Positions 5,470 to 13,394 of a stretch of DNA of 15,183 bases are shown piece after piece. This DNA is from an uncultured Gammaproteobacteria bacterium (lineage in GTDB: Bacteria; Pseudomonadota; Gammaproteobacteria; UBA9214), in NCBI GenBank assembly GCA_905480065.1, contig CAJQOV010000129.1, positions 1-15,183 of the forward strand, read 5' to 3'. Under the pieces are notes generated by a model, which was given only the letters and a program-made list of their open reading frames with translations, ran no database searches and was not told where the DNA came from. Every line of letters starts with the position of its first letter. Positions within the stretch are counted from its first letter, which is position 1. The position numbers and the translations under genes are program-made.

Positions 5470-8238
5470 ATGCTGGAACAACCACATCCGGTCATCACCC
5501 CCCGACTCGGGCGCCTGCTCAATGCGGTTTTCCTGCTGTTTGCACTGATGGCGGCGAATTCGGTCTACCTGCTTGCCATTACCGTGGCGGAATCGGTGAG
5601 TAATTCGCTGTACCAGGACTACACCTACCTGCTGATGTTCCTGGCGCACCTGGTACTGGGTTTGTTGCTCACGCTGCCATTCATCCTGTTTGTGCTGGGA
5701 CATATGCCGCGTGCACTCAGGCGCACCAATCGGGATGCCATCCGTGCCGGTCTCGCCCTGCTGGGCAGTGCACTGCTGTTATTGTTTTCCGGCCTGTTGC
5801 TGACGCGCTTCGGTTTCCTTGAACTCAACGATCCGGCAATCCGGAACGCCCTCTACTGGCTGCATGTGATCAGCCCGCTGGTCGTGGCCTGGCTGTTTGT
5901 GCTGCATCGCCTGGCCGGGCCACCCGTTCAGTGGCGCAAGGGATTGCGCTGGTCACTGGTCGCCATACTGTTTGCTGGTGTAATGGCGGTACTGGATGCC
6001 GGCGTCTTGCGCCCCGGGGCACCGCTGGAAATAACTACACTGCAACCTTCACTGGCCAGTATCAGGGGTGACCGGATGATCCCCGCACAACACCTGATGA
6101 CCGACACGGAATGTGCCGGGTGTCATGCCGACATTGCGCAGTCGCATGAATACAGTATGCATCGTTTCAGCTCGCTGAATAATCCGGCCTACAGCTTCAG
6201 CGTGAAGGAATCCCGCCGGGTAGCGCTGGCACGTGACGGCAATGTGAAAGCCACGCGGTTTTGCGCTGCGTGCCATGACCCGGTGCCACTGTTCAGCGGC
6301 CGTTTCGACGACCCGGACTTTGATCTTGCCGGGGACCCGAGCGGACAGGCCGGCATTACCTGCGTCAGCTGTCACGCCATTTCCGGCATCAACAGTACCC
6401 GTGGCAACGGGGATTACACCATAACAGATCCGCCGCAATACCCGTTCGCGGGCAGCACTTCCGGTTTACTGAAAGAGCTGAATCACCTGCTGATCAGGGC
6501 CAAGCCCGCGTATCACAAGAAAACCCTGTTGAAACCGTTCCATCGCAGCGCGGAATTCTGTTCTGCCTGCCACAAGGTCAGCCTGCCCGTGGCGGTCAAC
6601 CATTACCGCTGGCTGCGTGGCCAGGACCATTACGACAGTTTCCTGCAAAGCGGCATATCCGGTCATCGTGTCGACAGCTTCTATTACCCGCCCCGGGCCA
6701 TCGAGCGCTGCAGCGTCTGTCACATGCCACTGTCCACATCCGACGATCCGGCGGCGCGTGACTTCGATGACAGCGGCAAGCGCAGCGTGCATCGCCACCG
6801 CTTTGCCGCCGCCAATACCGGCGTTGCAAAACTGCTCGGATTACCGGACGAGGTAATTGCAGAGCAGCAAAAACGCTTAACCGAGGTGACCCGCATTGAC
6901 ATTTTCGGCATCAAGGAAGACGACCGCATCGACGGACAGCTGCATGCGCCGCTGCGCCCGGTGTTGCCGACACTGCAACCCGGGCACCGTTACCTGGTCG
7001 AGCTGGTCATCCGTACTACCGGCGTTGGACATCACCTCACCGAGGGAACTGCGGACTCCAACCAGCTATGGGTGGAACTCACCGCATCCGGGCAGCAGCG
7101 GAATATCGGTAACAGCGGTGGCATGGACTCCGCTGGCGCAGTGGACCCGTGGTCCTATTTCGTCAACGCCTATGTACTCGACCGCAACGGCGAACGCATC
7201 GACCGGCGCAACGCCCAGGACGTGTTTGTCGCTCTCTACAACCACCAGATCCCGCCGGGGGCGGCCGCTGTCGTCCACTATCTGCTCGAGGTGCCGGAAG
7301 ACGCCGGTGATCACATTACCCTGGCTGCGCGCCTGAACTATCGCAAGTTTGACAGCGCTTACCTGCGCTATATCGAAGCGGAGCACTTCACGTGTAACGA
7401 TCTGCCGGTCACGGTCATGGCCAGCGACCAGCTTACGCTGCCGGTATCCCGTGCGCCTCCCCAGCCGGTCGTACCAGCCTCATCGGTCAGTAGCGCGGAG
7501 CGCTGGAACGATTACGGTATCGGGCTGTTGCGCGAGGGTAGTGAACTGCGCCAGGCGGCCCAGGCGTTTCAACAGGTCGAACAGCTGGGGCGTGGAGACG
7601 GCGCACTCAACCTGGCACGCGTCTATTACCGCACCGGGCAGCTGACCGAGGCCGCCGCTGCACTGGCGCGCGCCGGCCACGCAGACACGCCCGCCATGCC
7701 CTGGACCATCGCCTGGTACAGTGCGCTTATTGACCGTCAGAACGGCCATCTCGATGCAGCCATCGCAACCCTGGAAGCGATCGTCAATACACGCTTCGCT
7801 GCGGCGCAGCAACGCGGTTTCGATTTTTCTCGTGACGTCCAGGTGCTCAACGAGCTCGGCCGCAGTCGCTATGAACGCGCGCGGCAAATGCGCGGGGCAG
7901 GGCAGCAAGAGGAACGAAAGGAGTCACTGGCACGTGCACGGCAGGCGTTCGAGCGGACGCTTGCCATCGACCCGGAGGATGCCAGCGCACATTTCAATCT
8001 GTCACTGGTGTACGCAGAGCTGGGAGACAGTGCGCTGGCAGAACAGCACCGGGCCCTGCATCAGCAGTATCGAACCGACGATACGGCCATTGAACAGGCC
8101 GTGACGCGCCATCGCGCGCACAACCCGGCTGCCGATCACGCTGCGGCCGAACTGGTCATCTATCCACTCACACGTACCGACAATTCCTATCTTGCGCCCG
8201 GACATATACCGCCGGTTTGCCACGGAGCAGCTTCATGA
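5470..8238 (+). CDS. Membrane-anchored pentaheme cytochrome c with C-terminal TPR region
   Basis: 922 aa from ATG 5470; a TTG 12 codons earlier extends the frame, but neither has a good Shine-Dalgarno and the ATG sits just before the charged pre-helix segment. Order: four to five membrane helices (about 17-181); a multiheme region with five CxxCH motifs, CAGCH 215, CAACH 265, CVSCH 298, CSACH 364, CSVCH 414 (resembling cytochrome c554-type families, including QSHEYSMH after the first); a beta-rich domain (about 445-660); then TPR-like helices (about 675-880). The hemes should be periplasmic and c-type, attached by the Ccm/Ccs machinery. Electrons could pass from the membrane to a partner, but no terminal reductase motif is recognised. 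First gene of an FNR-controlled three-gene operon; its TGA overlaps the next ATG. Confidence 0.88.
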   Translation: MLEQPHPVITPRLGRLLNAVFLLFALMAANSVYLLAITVAESVSNSLYQDYTYLLMFLAHLVLGLLLTLPFILFVLGHMPRALRRTNRDAIRAGLALLGSALLLLFSGLLLTRFGFLELNDPAIRNALYWLHVISPLVVAWLFVLHRLAGPPVQWRKGLRWSLVAILFAGVMAVLDAGVLRPGAPLEITTLQPSLASIRGDRMIPAQHLMTDTECAGCHADIAQSHEYSMHRFSSLNNPAYSFSVKESRRVALARDGNVKATRFCAACHDPVPLFSGRFDDPDFDLAGDPSGQAGITCVSCHAISGINSTRGNGDYTITDPPQYPFAGSTSGLLKELNHLLIRAKPAYHKKTLLKPFHRSAEFCSACHKVSLPVAVNHYRWLRGQDHYDSFLQSGISGHRVDSFYYPPRAIERCSVCHMPLSTSDDPAARDFDDSGKRSVHRHRFAAANTGVAKLLGLPDEVIAEQQKRLTEVTRIDIFGIKEDDRIDGQLHAPLRPVLPTLQPGHRYLVELVIRTTGVGHHLTEGTADSNQLWVELTASGQQRNIGNSGGMDSAGAVDPWSYFVNAYVLDRNGERIDRRNAQDVFVALYNHQIPPGAAAVVHYLLEVPEDAGDHITLAARLNYRKFDSAYLRYIEAEHFTCNDLPVTVMASDQLTLPVSRAPPQPVVPASSVSSAERWNDYGIGLLREGSELRQAAQAFQQVEQLGRGDGALNLARVYYRTGQLTEAAAALARAGHADTPAMPWTIAWYSALIDRQNGHLDAAIATLEAIVNTRFAAAQQRGFDFSRDVQVLNELGRSRYERARQMRGAGQQEERKESLARARQAFERTLAIDPEDASAHFNLSLVYAELGDSALAEQHRALHQQYRTDDTAIEQAVTRHRAHNPAADHAAAELVIYPLTRTDNSYLAPGHIPPVCHGAAS

Positions 8239-10082
8239 ACAATAACCACGGCACTGACCACCACGACAGCGTGATCCGGCGCGCCTTCTACCGCTCGCTT
8301 GTCGCTATCGGAGTCCTGCTGCTTATTGCCGGTAGCATTGCCTGGTTATTGCGCCACGAACAGCCAGACACCCCCGTGGATACTGCCCGGATCGCTGCGC
8401 CAATTCTGCAAGAGAGTCCGGCCGAACCATCACCAGCCGTGGTCACCTTCACAGACATCAGCACGGCGGCCGGCATCGATTTCGTGCACACCAGCGGATC
8501 CTACGGAGAAAAGCTCATGCCGGAAGCGATGGGCAGCGGCGTTGCCTTTCTGGATTATGATAACGACGGCGACCAGGACCTGCTGCTGGTCAACTCGGAC
8601 TGGTTCCCCGGTCATGCGCGAGGGCAGGAGGCACTGCCGGCGCTGTACCGTAATGATGGCAATGGTAAATTCACCGACGTCACGCGCGCTGCAGGACTGG
8701 CGTTTCACTGCTTCGGCATGGGCATCGCGGCAGGCGACTATGATAACGACGGGTGGACAGACCTGTATTTCACGGCACTGGGCAGCAATCACCTGTTCCG
8801 CAACCGGCAGGGCAGGTTTACCGAAGTGACCGCAGCCAGTCGCACCGGCGGACCGGCCGAGGAATGGAGCACGGCAGCGGCATTCCTCGATATCGACCTG
8901 GACGGAGACCTCGACCTGTTCGTCGGCAACTACATCGAATGGTCGCGTGAAACCGACCTGAAAATCGATTTCCGTGTTACCGGCCTTGGCCGGGCCATCG
9001 GCGCACCCAACCATTTTTTCGGCACCTCCAATCGTATGTATCGGAATGACGGTGACGGCACCTTTACCGACATCTCCGCATCCTCCGGCATCGTGGTGCA
9101 CAACAGCAGCGGCGTCAGCGAAACCGGCAAGGCGCTGGCGGTTGCACCGGTCGACTACGACCACGATGGCCTGACGGACCTGTTTGTCGCCAACGACACC
9201 ACCCGCAACTTCCTCTATCACAACCTCGGTAACGGGAAGTTCGAGGAAATCGGTGTCATGGAAGGTATTGCCTATGATCGCAACGGCAAATCCACCGGCG
9301 CCATGGGCATCGACAGTGCCTGGTTCCGCAACGACCGGGATCTCGGCCTCGGCATCGGCAACTTCGCCAATGAAATGAGTTCGCTGTACGTCACCACGGA
9401 CGGCCATGCACCGTTCGCCGACGAGGCAGTACTCGAGGGTTTCGGTCCTGCCTCACGACTGGCGCTGACCTTCGGGCTGTTTTTCTTCGACTACGATCTG
9501 GATGGCCGGCTCGACCTGTTCCAGGCCAATGGCCACCTCGAAACAGAAATCAATCTGGTGCAACCCAGCCAGACCTACGCCCAGCCGGCACAACTGTTCT
9601 GGAACTGTGGCGCTGCCTGCCGCAGTCGCTTCCGGCTGGTCGGGAATCCCGGTGATCTCGCCCAGCCCATGGTCGGGCGTGGCGCCGCATTCGCGGATAT
9701 CGATGGCGACGGCGACCTGGATATAGCCATCGCCCAGAACAACCGTCGTGCCGTGCTGCTGCGCAATGACCTGCCGCCGGGCAATCACTGGCTGCGGGTG
9801 CAACTGGAGGGACAGCAGTCCAACCGCAACGCCATCGGGGCGGAACTGGAACTGGTCGCGGGTGGCGTCACGCAGCGACGCCAGGTCATGCCAACGCGCA
9901 GTTACCTGTCCCAGGTCGAGTTGCCGGTTACCTTTGGTCTCGGCAGTAATGATCGCATCGAATCGCTGCAGATACGCTGGCCCGGCGGCCAGACCCAGAC
10001 GGTCGCCGTGGACCAGGTCGATACGCTGCTGCATGTCCGGCAGGATTCCGCTTCGGACACAGGACAGGCCAACCCCAAATGA
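8235..10082 (+). CDS. CRTAC1-type FG-GAP/VCBS repeat protein with ASPIC/UnbV domain
   Basis: 615 aa from ATG 8235, chosen because it overlaps the cytochrome stop as ATGA and has GGAG at -8; a TTG at 8217 is less likely. An N-terminal signal-anchor helix (about 19-40) places the rest in the periplasm. A seven-bladed-type beta propeller is indicated by six Ca-binding DxDxDGxxD loops at residues 107, 168, 219, 307, 419 and 488. The ASPIC/UnbV domain follows (about 516-595: GNHWLRVQLEG, NAIGAELEL, TRSYLSQVELPVTFGLG, LQIRWPGG). Such proteins are secreted Ca-binding scaffolds of unknown biochemical role, common beside TPR proteins. A CGAAC pair (C458, C462) could form a disulfide. Its tight coupling to a pentaheme cytochrome suggests it serves as docking or structural partner. 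Confidence 0.92.
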   Translation: MNNNHGTDHHDSVIRRAFYRSLVAIGVLLLIAGSIAWLLRHEQPDTPVDTARIAAPILQESPAEPSPAVVTFTDISTAAGIDFVHTSGSYGEKLMPEAMGSGVAFLDYDNDGDQDLLLVNSDWFPGHARGQEALPALYRNDGNGKFTDVTRAAGLAFHCFGMGIAAGDYDNDGWTDLYFTALGSNHLFRNRQGRFTEVTAASRTGGPAEEWSTAAAFLDIDLDGDLDLFVGNYIEWSRETDLKIDFRVTGLGRAIGAPNHFFGTSNRMYRNDGDGTFTDISASSGIVVHNSSGVSETGKALAVAPVDYDHDGLTDLFVANDTTRNFLYHNLGNGKFEEIGVMEGIAYDRNGKSTGAMGIDSAWFRNDRDLGLGIGNFANEMSSLYVTTDGHAPFADEAVLEGFGPASRLALTFGLFFFDYDLDGRLDLFQANGHLETEINLVQPSQTYAQPAQLFWNCGAACRSRFRLVGNPGDLAQPMVGRGAAFADIDGDGDLDIAIAQNNRRAVLLRNDLPPGNHWLRVQLEGQQSNRNAIGAELELVAGGVTQRRQVMPTRSYLSQVELPVTFGLGSNDRIESLQIRWPGGQTQTVAVDQVDTLLHVRQDSASDTGQANPK

Positions 10083-11812
10083 AGCGCGCCCTGCATCACT
10101 TGAAGCAAGGGTTCCTTGTCCCGCAGGGAGTAATGGCTACGCGTGCAGCCATACTGTGCAGCATGGCAGTGACGGTCATCGGCTTGCTGATCTGCCTGGC
10201 GCGCCCGGCCTGTGCCGATGCGCTGTCCGGGCTGCCGACGCCGCTGGCGCAGCGACTCGAACCGGTGGCGGAGATCAGCCTCGACACCCTCGACCAGGAC
10301 GGCCGGGAGCAACTCGCTGCAGCGCGGGGACGCGTGGCCAGTGCCATCGTTGCGCAGGCGTCTGACCAGGAACTGGCTGACAGCTACGGCGAACTGGGTG
10401 CCCTGTACCAGGTACATTTTGTCTATCGACTCGCTGGCACCTGTTATGACAATGCCATGCGGCTGGCGCCGGGTGAATTCCGCTGGGTCTATTATGCAGC
10501 GTACCTCGCCGCCAGCACCGGGCAACTCGAACAGGCGGTGGCCGGATATGCAAAGGCCAGGCAGATACGCCCCGGCTACCTGGCCCTGACACTGCGGCTG
10601 GCCGATGCCTGGCGTGACCTCAATCAAACCGACAAGGCCATGGAGGCCTACCAGTCAGTCGTCAACAGCAAGGGGCTGGAAGCGGCGGCGCATTACGGAC
10701 TGGGACAAATCGCGCTGCTGCAGCGCGAGTATGCCAATGCGATCGGGCATTTCGAAACGGCCCTTGCCATCCAGCCGGAGGCCAGCCGTGTGCACTATTC
10801 CCTGGCACAGGCACTGCGCGCCAGCGGCGACCGCGACGGGGCAGAACAGCAGTTCGCACGGATGGGCGACACCTTGCCGGTCTTCACCGACCCGCAGATC
10901 GAAAGCCTGCTGGCGCTGAAACGTGGCTCGCATGTGTATTTTATCGCCGCGATGCGGGCTTACCGCAAACAGGACTTTGCTGCCGCACGTGACGCCTTCG
11001 CCGAGGGTCTGGCGCGTGAACCGGACAACGTCAATGCACATATCAGCCATGCCCGTGCGCTCTACCTGACCGGCGACAAAACACAGGCACGGCAGGAACT
11101 GGAATCGACACTGGCCGGCAAACCACCGACCCATGCCCTGGGCTGGTTCCTGCTTGGGATACTGGCAGAGGAAGCAGGGGACATCGATACGGCCATGCAG
11201 GACTACCAGACCGCATTACGTGCTGAACCTGAGCATGCCGGTGCACATTTTTATCTCGGCAATGCCAGCTATCGTCGCGGCCAGTATGAAGCTGCAGCGG
11301 CACACTATGCCAGCAGCGCCGCGGCGGCGCCGGAAAACCTCGCTGTCTACCTGCCCTATACGGGCGTTCTGTTGCACTCCGCCAACGGGTTGCAACGCGC
11401 CATCGAACTGGTTGCAGGCGCCAGGCAGCGTTTTCCGGAGCAGGAACTGCTCGAGTTTGTGCAAATCCCGTTACTGGCCGGCAGCGGCGACAAGGACAGC
11501 ATGGAAGCGGCACTGGCGCGCGCACGGCAACGGGTGGAACAGCAATCCACCCCGCCAAACCGGGAACTGCTGGCGCTGGCACTCGCCGCGACGGGTGATT
11601 TCGACCAGGCGCAAACGCTTCAGGATGCACTGGTGACAGAGGCGGCCTGGAGCATGCCGGTCGAGACCGGACGCTTGAGCAGGGTGCTGGCCGCATACCG
11701 TGCCGGCAAGCTGCCTGCACAGGAAGACCTGTTCACCTGGTCCTTACTGCAACCACCGGAAGTGAAGGGGATAAGTGTGTTTCGTGATTATCCGGCGCCC
11801 AGACCGTACTAG
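10079..11812 (+). CDS. Exported tetratricopeptide repeat protein
   Basis: 577 aa. The ATG at 10079 overlaps the previous TGA by 4 bp; an internal ATG at 10133 (residue 19) would give a cleaner signal peptide (MATRAAILCSMAVTVIGLLICLARPACADA), but its AGGGAG is only 2 bases away. A hydrophobic segment (about 24-41) and ACADA cleavage-like site indicate export to the periplasm. About eight to nine TPR units follow (roughly residues 95-430), with typical pairs such as AMEAYQSVV, AIGHFETALAIQPEASRVHYSLAQAL, AMQDYQTALRAEPEHAGAHFYLG and AAAHYASSAAAAPENL; a helical C-terminal region without clear TPRs ends in RDYPAPRPY. TPRs bind protein partners, so this is likely a scaffold for the cytochrome/propeller pair. 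No catalytic motif is seen. Confidence 0.9.
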   Translation: MKRALHHLKQGFLVPQGVMATRAAILCSMAVTVIGLLICLARPACADALSGLPTPLAQRLEPVAEISLDTLDQDGREQLAAARGRVASAIVAQASDQELADSYGELGALYQVHFVYRLAGTCYDNAMRLAPGEFRWVYYAAYLAASTGQLEQAVAGYAKARQIRPGYLALTLRLADAWRDLNQTDKAMEAYQSVVNSKGLEAAAHYGLGQIALLQREYANAIGHFETALAIQPEASRVHYSLAQALRASGDRDGAEQQFARMGDTLPVFTDPQIESLLALKRGSHVYFIAAMRAYRKQDFAAARDAFAEGLAREPDNVNAHISHARALYLTGDKTQARQELESTLAGKPPTHALGWFLLGILAEEAGDIDTAMQDYQTALRAEPEHAGAHFYLGNASYRRGQYEAAAAHYASSAAAAPENLAVYLPYTGVLLHSANGLQRAIELVAGARQRFPEQELLEFVQIPLLAGSGDKDSMEAALARARQRVEQQSTPPNRELLALALAATGDFDQAQTLQDALVTEAAWSMPVETGRLSRVLAAYRAGKLPAQEDLFTWSLLQPPEVKGISVFRDYPAPRPY

Positions 11813-11818
11813 TGCAAC

Positions 11819-11847
11819 AAAAAGGCGCACCCGCCAGGGGTGCGCCT
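11819..11847 (-). terminator. Strong intrinsic terminator of the sulfur-globule-like gene
   Basis: Perfect 10-bp stem AGGCGCACCC (11823-11832) / GGGTGCGCCT (11838-11847) with a 5-base loop. On the minus strand it is followed by a TTTTTGTTG tail, 20 bases past the sulfur-globule-like stop. On the plus strand, 10 bases after the TPR gene stop, the stem lacks a T-run, so termination of the cytochrome operon there would be weaker. Confidence 0.88.
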
Positions 11848-11866
11848 AGTTACCTCGAACAGACGT

Positions 11867-12148
11867 TTACTTGGACGTAGTTGAGGTTGCTGGCGCCACT
11901 GGCACCACCGGTGCATAGCCATAACCGGGATAACCACCATAGCCATAGCCCGGATAACCACCATAGCCATAGCCCGGGTAACCACCATAGCCATAGCCGG
12001 GATAGCCACCCCAGCCATAACCCGGATAACCACCCCAGGGGCCACCATAGTAGTCGTCGTTACCCCACCACGCGCTGGCGGTTCCGGTCGCCAGGGTCGC
12101 CGCAGCGGCAATGACAACGGTTGCAATGATAGTGGATGCCTTCTTCAC
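11867..12148 (-). CDS. Gly/Tyr/Pro-rich exported protein, sulfur globule protein-like
   Basis: 93 aa from GTG 12148, chosen because GGAGGG and AGGA precede it and because VKK plus a hydrophobic stretch and ATGTASA give a clean signal peptide; a longer frame to 12244 lacks this. The mature ~67 residues are WWGNDDYYGGPW, then five units of GGYPGYG(Y/W), then APVVPVAPATSTTSK. The composition, size, signal peptide and AP-rich end resemble the sulfur globule envelope proteins (SgpA/B/C) of purple sulfur bacteria, which coat periplasmic sulfur deposits. Low-complexity matching is weak evidence; a generic GY-rich surface or stress protein is the alternative. Single-gene unit with its own promoter and terminator. 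Confidence 0.7.
   Translation of the reverse strand: MKKASTIIATVVIAAAATLATGTASAWWGNDDYYGGPWGGYPGYGWGGYPGYGYGGYPGYGYGGYPGYGYGGYPGYGYAPVVPVAPATSTTSK
11915..12034 (-). repeat. Five in-phase 24-bp tandem repeats
   Basis: Five units of exactly 24 bp encode GGYPGYG(Y/W). They differ mostly at third codon positions, plus one Tyr/Trp change in the first unit. They keep the codon phase, so copy-number change by slippage would lengthen or shorten the protein by 8 residues without a frameshift. Confidence 0.9.
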
Positions 12149-12274
12149 TTTCCTACCCTCCGTATGTAGTGATGCCAAATAATAACCAGTACACATCAGA
12201 ATTTCGCTGGTTTCAGTGCACAGTGTATAAACCACGGCCGGCAACGACCAGTACCCGAATCCAGTTACGCGAGC

Positions 12275-12303
12275 AATTTATCCAGTTTTTTGACACAGAT
12301 CAA
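12275..12303 (-). promoter_or_regulatory. Candidate promoter of the sulfur-globule-like gene with overlapping FNR-like box
   Basis: On the minus strand, TTGATC (12303-12298) and TAAATT (12280-12275) are 17 bases apart, a good sigma-70 arrangement (4/6 each). The -35 is also the first half of TTGAT-ctgt-GTCAA (12303-12290), a 9/10 match to the FNR/Anr consensus that keeps the TTGA-N6-TCAA core. A regulator bound there would cover the -35. The leader to the GTG would be about 120 bases. Confidence 0.5.
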
Positions 12304-12327
12304 TTTCCGCCCGGCACGGTCCCGTGC

Positions 12328-13362
12328 CTACAGTGGAATTCCTGCCGCAGCACACAGTTCCAGCAAACGCACCGAATCGCTGGTCACCCGGTTTCCGGAC
12401 GGCAGGTCCGCGCGCCGCTGCCGGATCCAGGCAATGATGTCCTCCAGCACGGTAGTTGCCTGCAAGTCGCGGGTGAGCATGTGGTAGCCCTGCGGGTACA
12501 ACACCATGGTGCGTGAATCAGGCGCGTCAGCCAGGAATTCCCGCTGGAAACGGCACATCGCCCCGGGCGGGATGATTTCATCGTGCATGCCGTATAACAA
12601 CAGTGTGGGTAGTGGAATTTTCGCGCTATGGGAGTAGGCGGCATCCATCAGGTTGGTCAGACCGAAGATCGTATCGATACGCGTGGACTTGATCACCAGC
12701 GGGTCGCGTCCCAGCGCGCGCAACATCTCGATGTTGTCAGACGGTGTTATCTCGAGTCCTTCGCCGGTAACGGTTGCAGCAGGAAACAGGTGGGCCGCCG
12801 CGCGCAGCGCCATAGACTGCCACCATGGCATGGTTTGCCATCCCCAGATCGCCGGTGCCACCAGAATGGTGCCGGCGACACAGTCCGGCAGTTGCTGCTG
12901 CAGCACTTCGATCGCCACGGCTCCGCCCATGCTCTCGCCAAGCAAATACAGCGGCACGCCGGGATAGTGCTCACACAACAACCGTACCATGGTCTGCGCA
13001 TCCCGCTGTAACTGCACATGACCTGGCCACAGGCCACGTTGCGCGGTTTCACCAAATCCGCGCTGGTCATAAGCCACGGTCAGAATGCCATGCTGTGCAA
13101 ACAAGCGGGCCGGGTCATGAAAGGCATTACGGTAATCATTGAAGCCGTGCAGGGCCAGCAGTACTGCTTGCACATCGCCAACCGGCTGGTTGATCGACAA
13201 CGGCAACGAATAGCCATCTGCCATCAGCGCCCGCGCTGGATTCAGCTCCGGCATGCGGGTAGCATCCACTGCAGGATGCTGCAGCCGCGGTTGCATACAG
13301 GCTGACTGGTATAACAGCAGCAGGCAGACCAGCAATAGCGCCGACATTATCCGAATCACCAT
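12328..13362 (-). CDS. Alpha/beta hydrolase, monoacylglycerol lipase/lysophospholipase-like
   Basis: 344 aa from ATG 13362, with AGG at about -8; a TTG start at 13401 would overlap the divergent ferritin gene and is rejected. The N-terminus (MVIRIMSALLLVCLLLLYQSAC) is a signal or lipoprotein-type sequence, but QSAC is a poor lipobox, so lipidation of C22 is uncertain. The serine-hydrolase (Hydrolase_4/S33) core is complete: oxyanion HGFND at 72, YDQRGFGET, nucleophile Ser144 in LLGESMGG, acid Asp261 in LLYGMHDEIIP, His294 in PQGYHML. Expected reaction: hydrolysis of monoacylglycerol or lysophospholipid esters in the periplasm or at a membrane. It is divergent from the ferritin gene, with only 32 bp between starts. 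Confidence 0.88.
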   Translation of the reverse strand: MVIRIMSALLLVCLLLLYQSACMQPRLQHPAVDATRMPELNPARALMADGYSLPLSINQPVGDVQAVLLALHGFNDYRNAFHDPARLFAQHGILTVAYDQRGFGETAQRGLWPGHVQLQRDAQTMVRLLCEHYPGVPLYLLGESMGGAVAIEVLQQQLPDCVAGTILVAPAIWGWQTMPWWQSMALRAAAHLFPAATVTGEGLEITPSDNIEMLRALGRDPLVIKSTRIDTIFGLTNLMDAAYSHSAKIPLPTLLLYGMHDEIIPPGAMCRFQREFLADAPDSRTMVLYPQGYHMLTRDLQATTVLEDIIAWIRQRRADLPSGNRVTSDSVRLLELCAAAGIPL

Positions 13363-13394
13363 TCCGTATACCTGTTGGTCGTTGGAGAAAACAT

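Noticed and set aside
8430..9407. 325-codon minus-strand open frame
   Set aside because: Antisense shadow of the FG-GAP gene, a Val/Ala-rich mirror of the DxDxDG repeats with no recognisable domain.
11915..12034. Regular repeats as a CRISPR array
   Set aside because: Units are contiguous with no spacers, keep codon phase and encode GGYPGYG(Y/W); a protein tandem repeat explains them.
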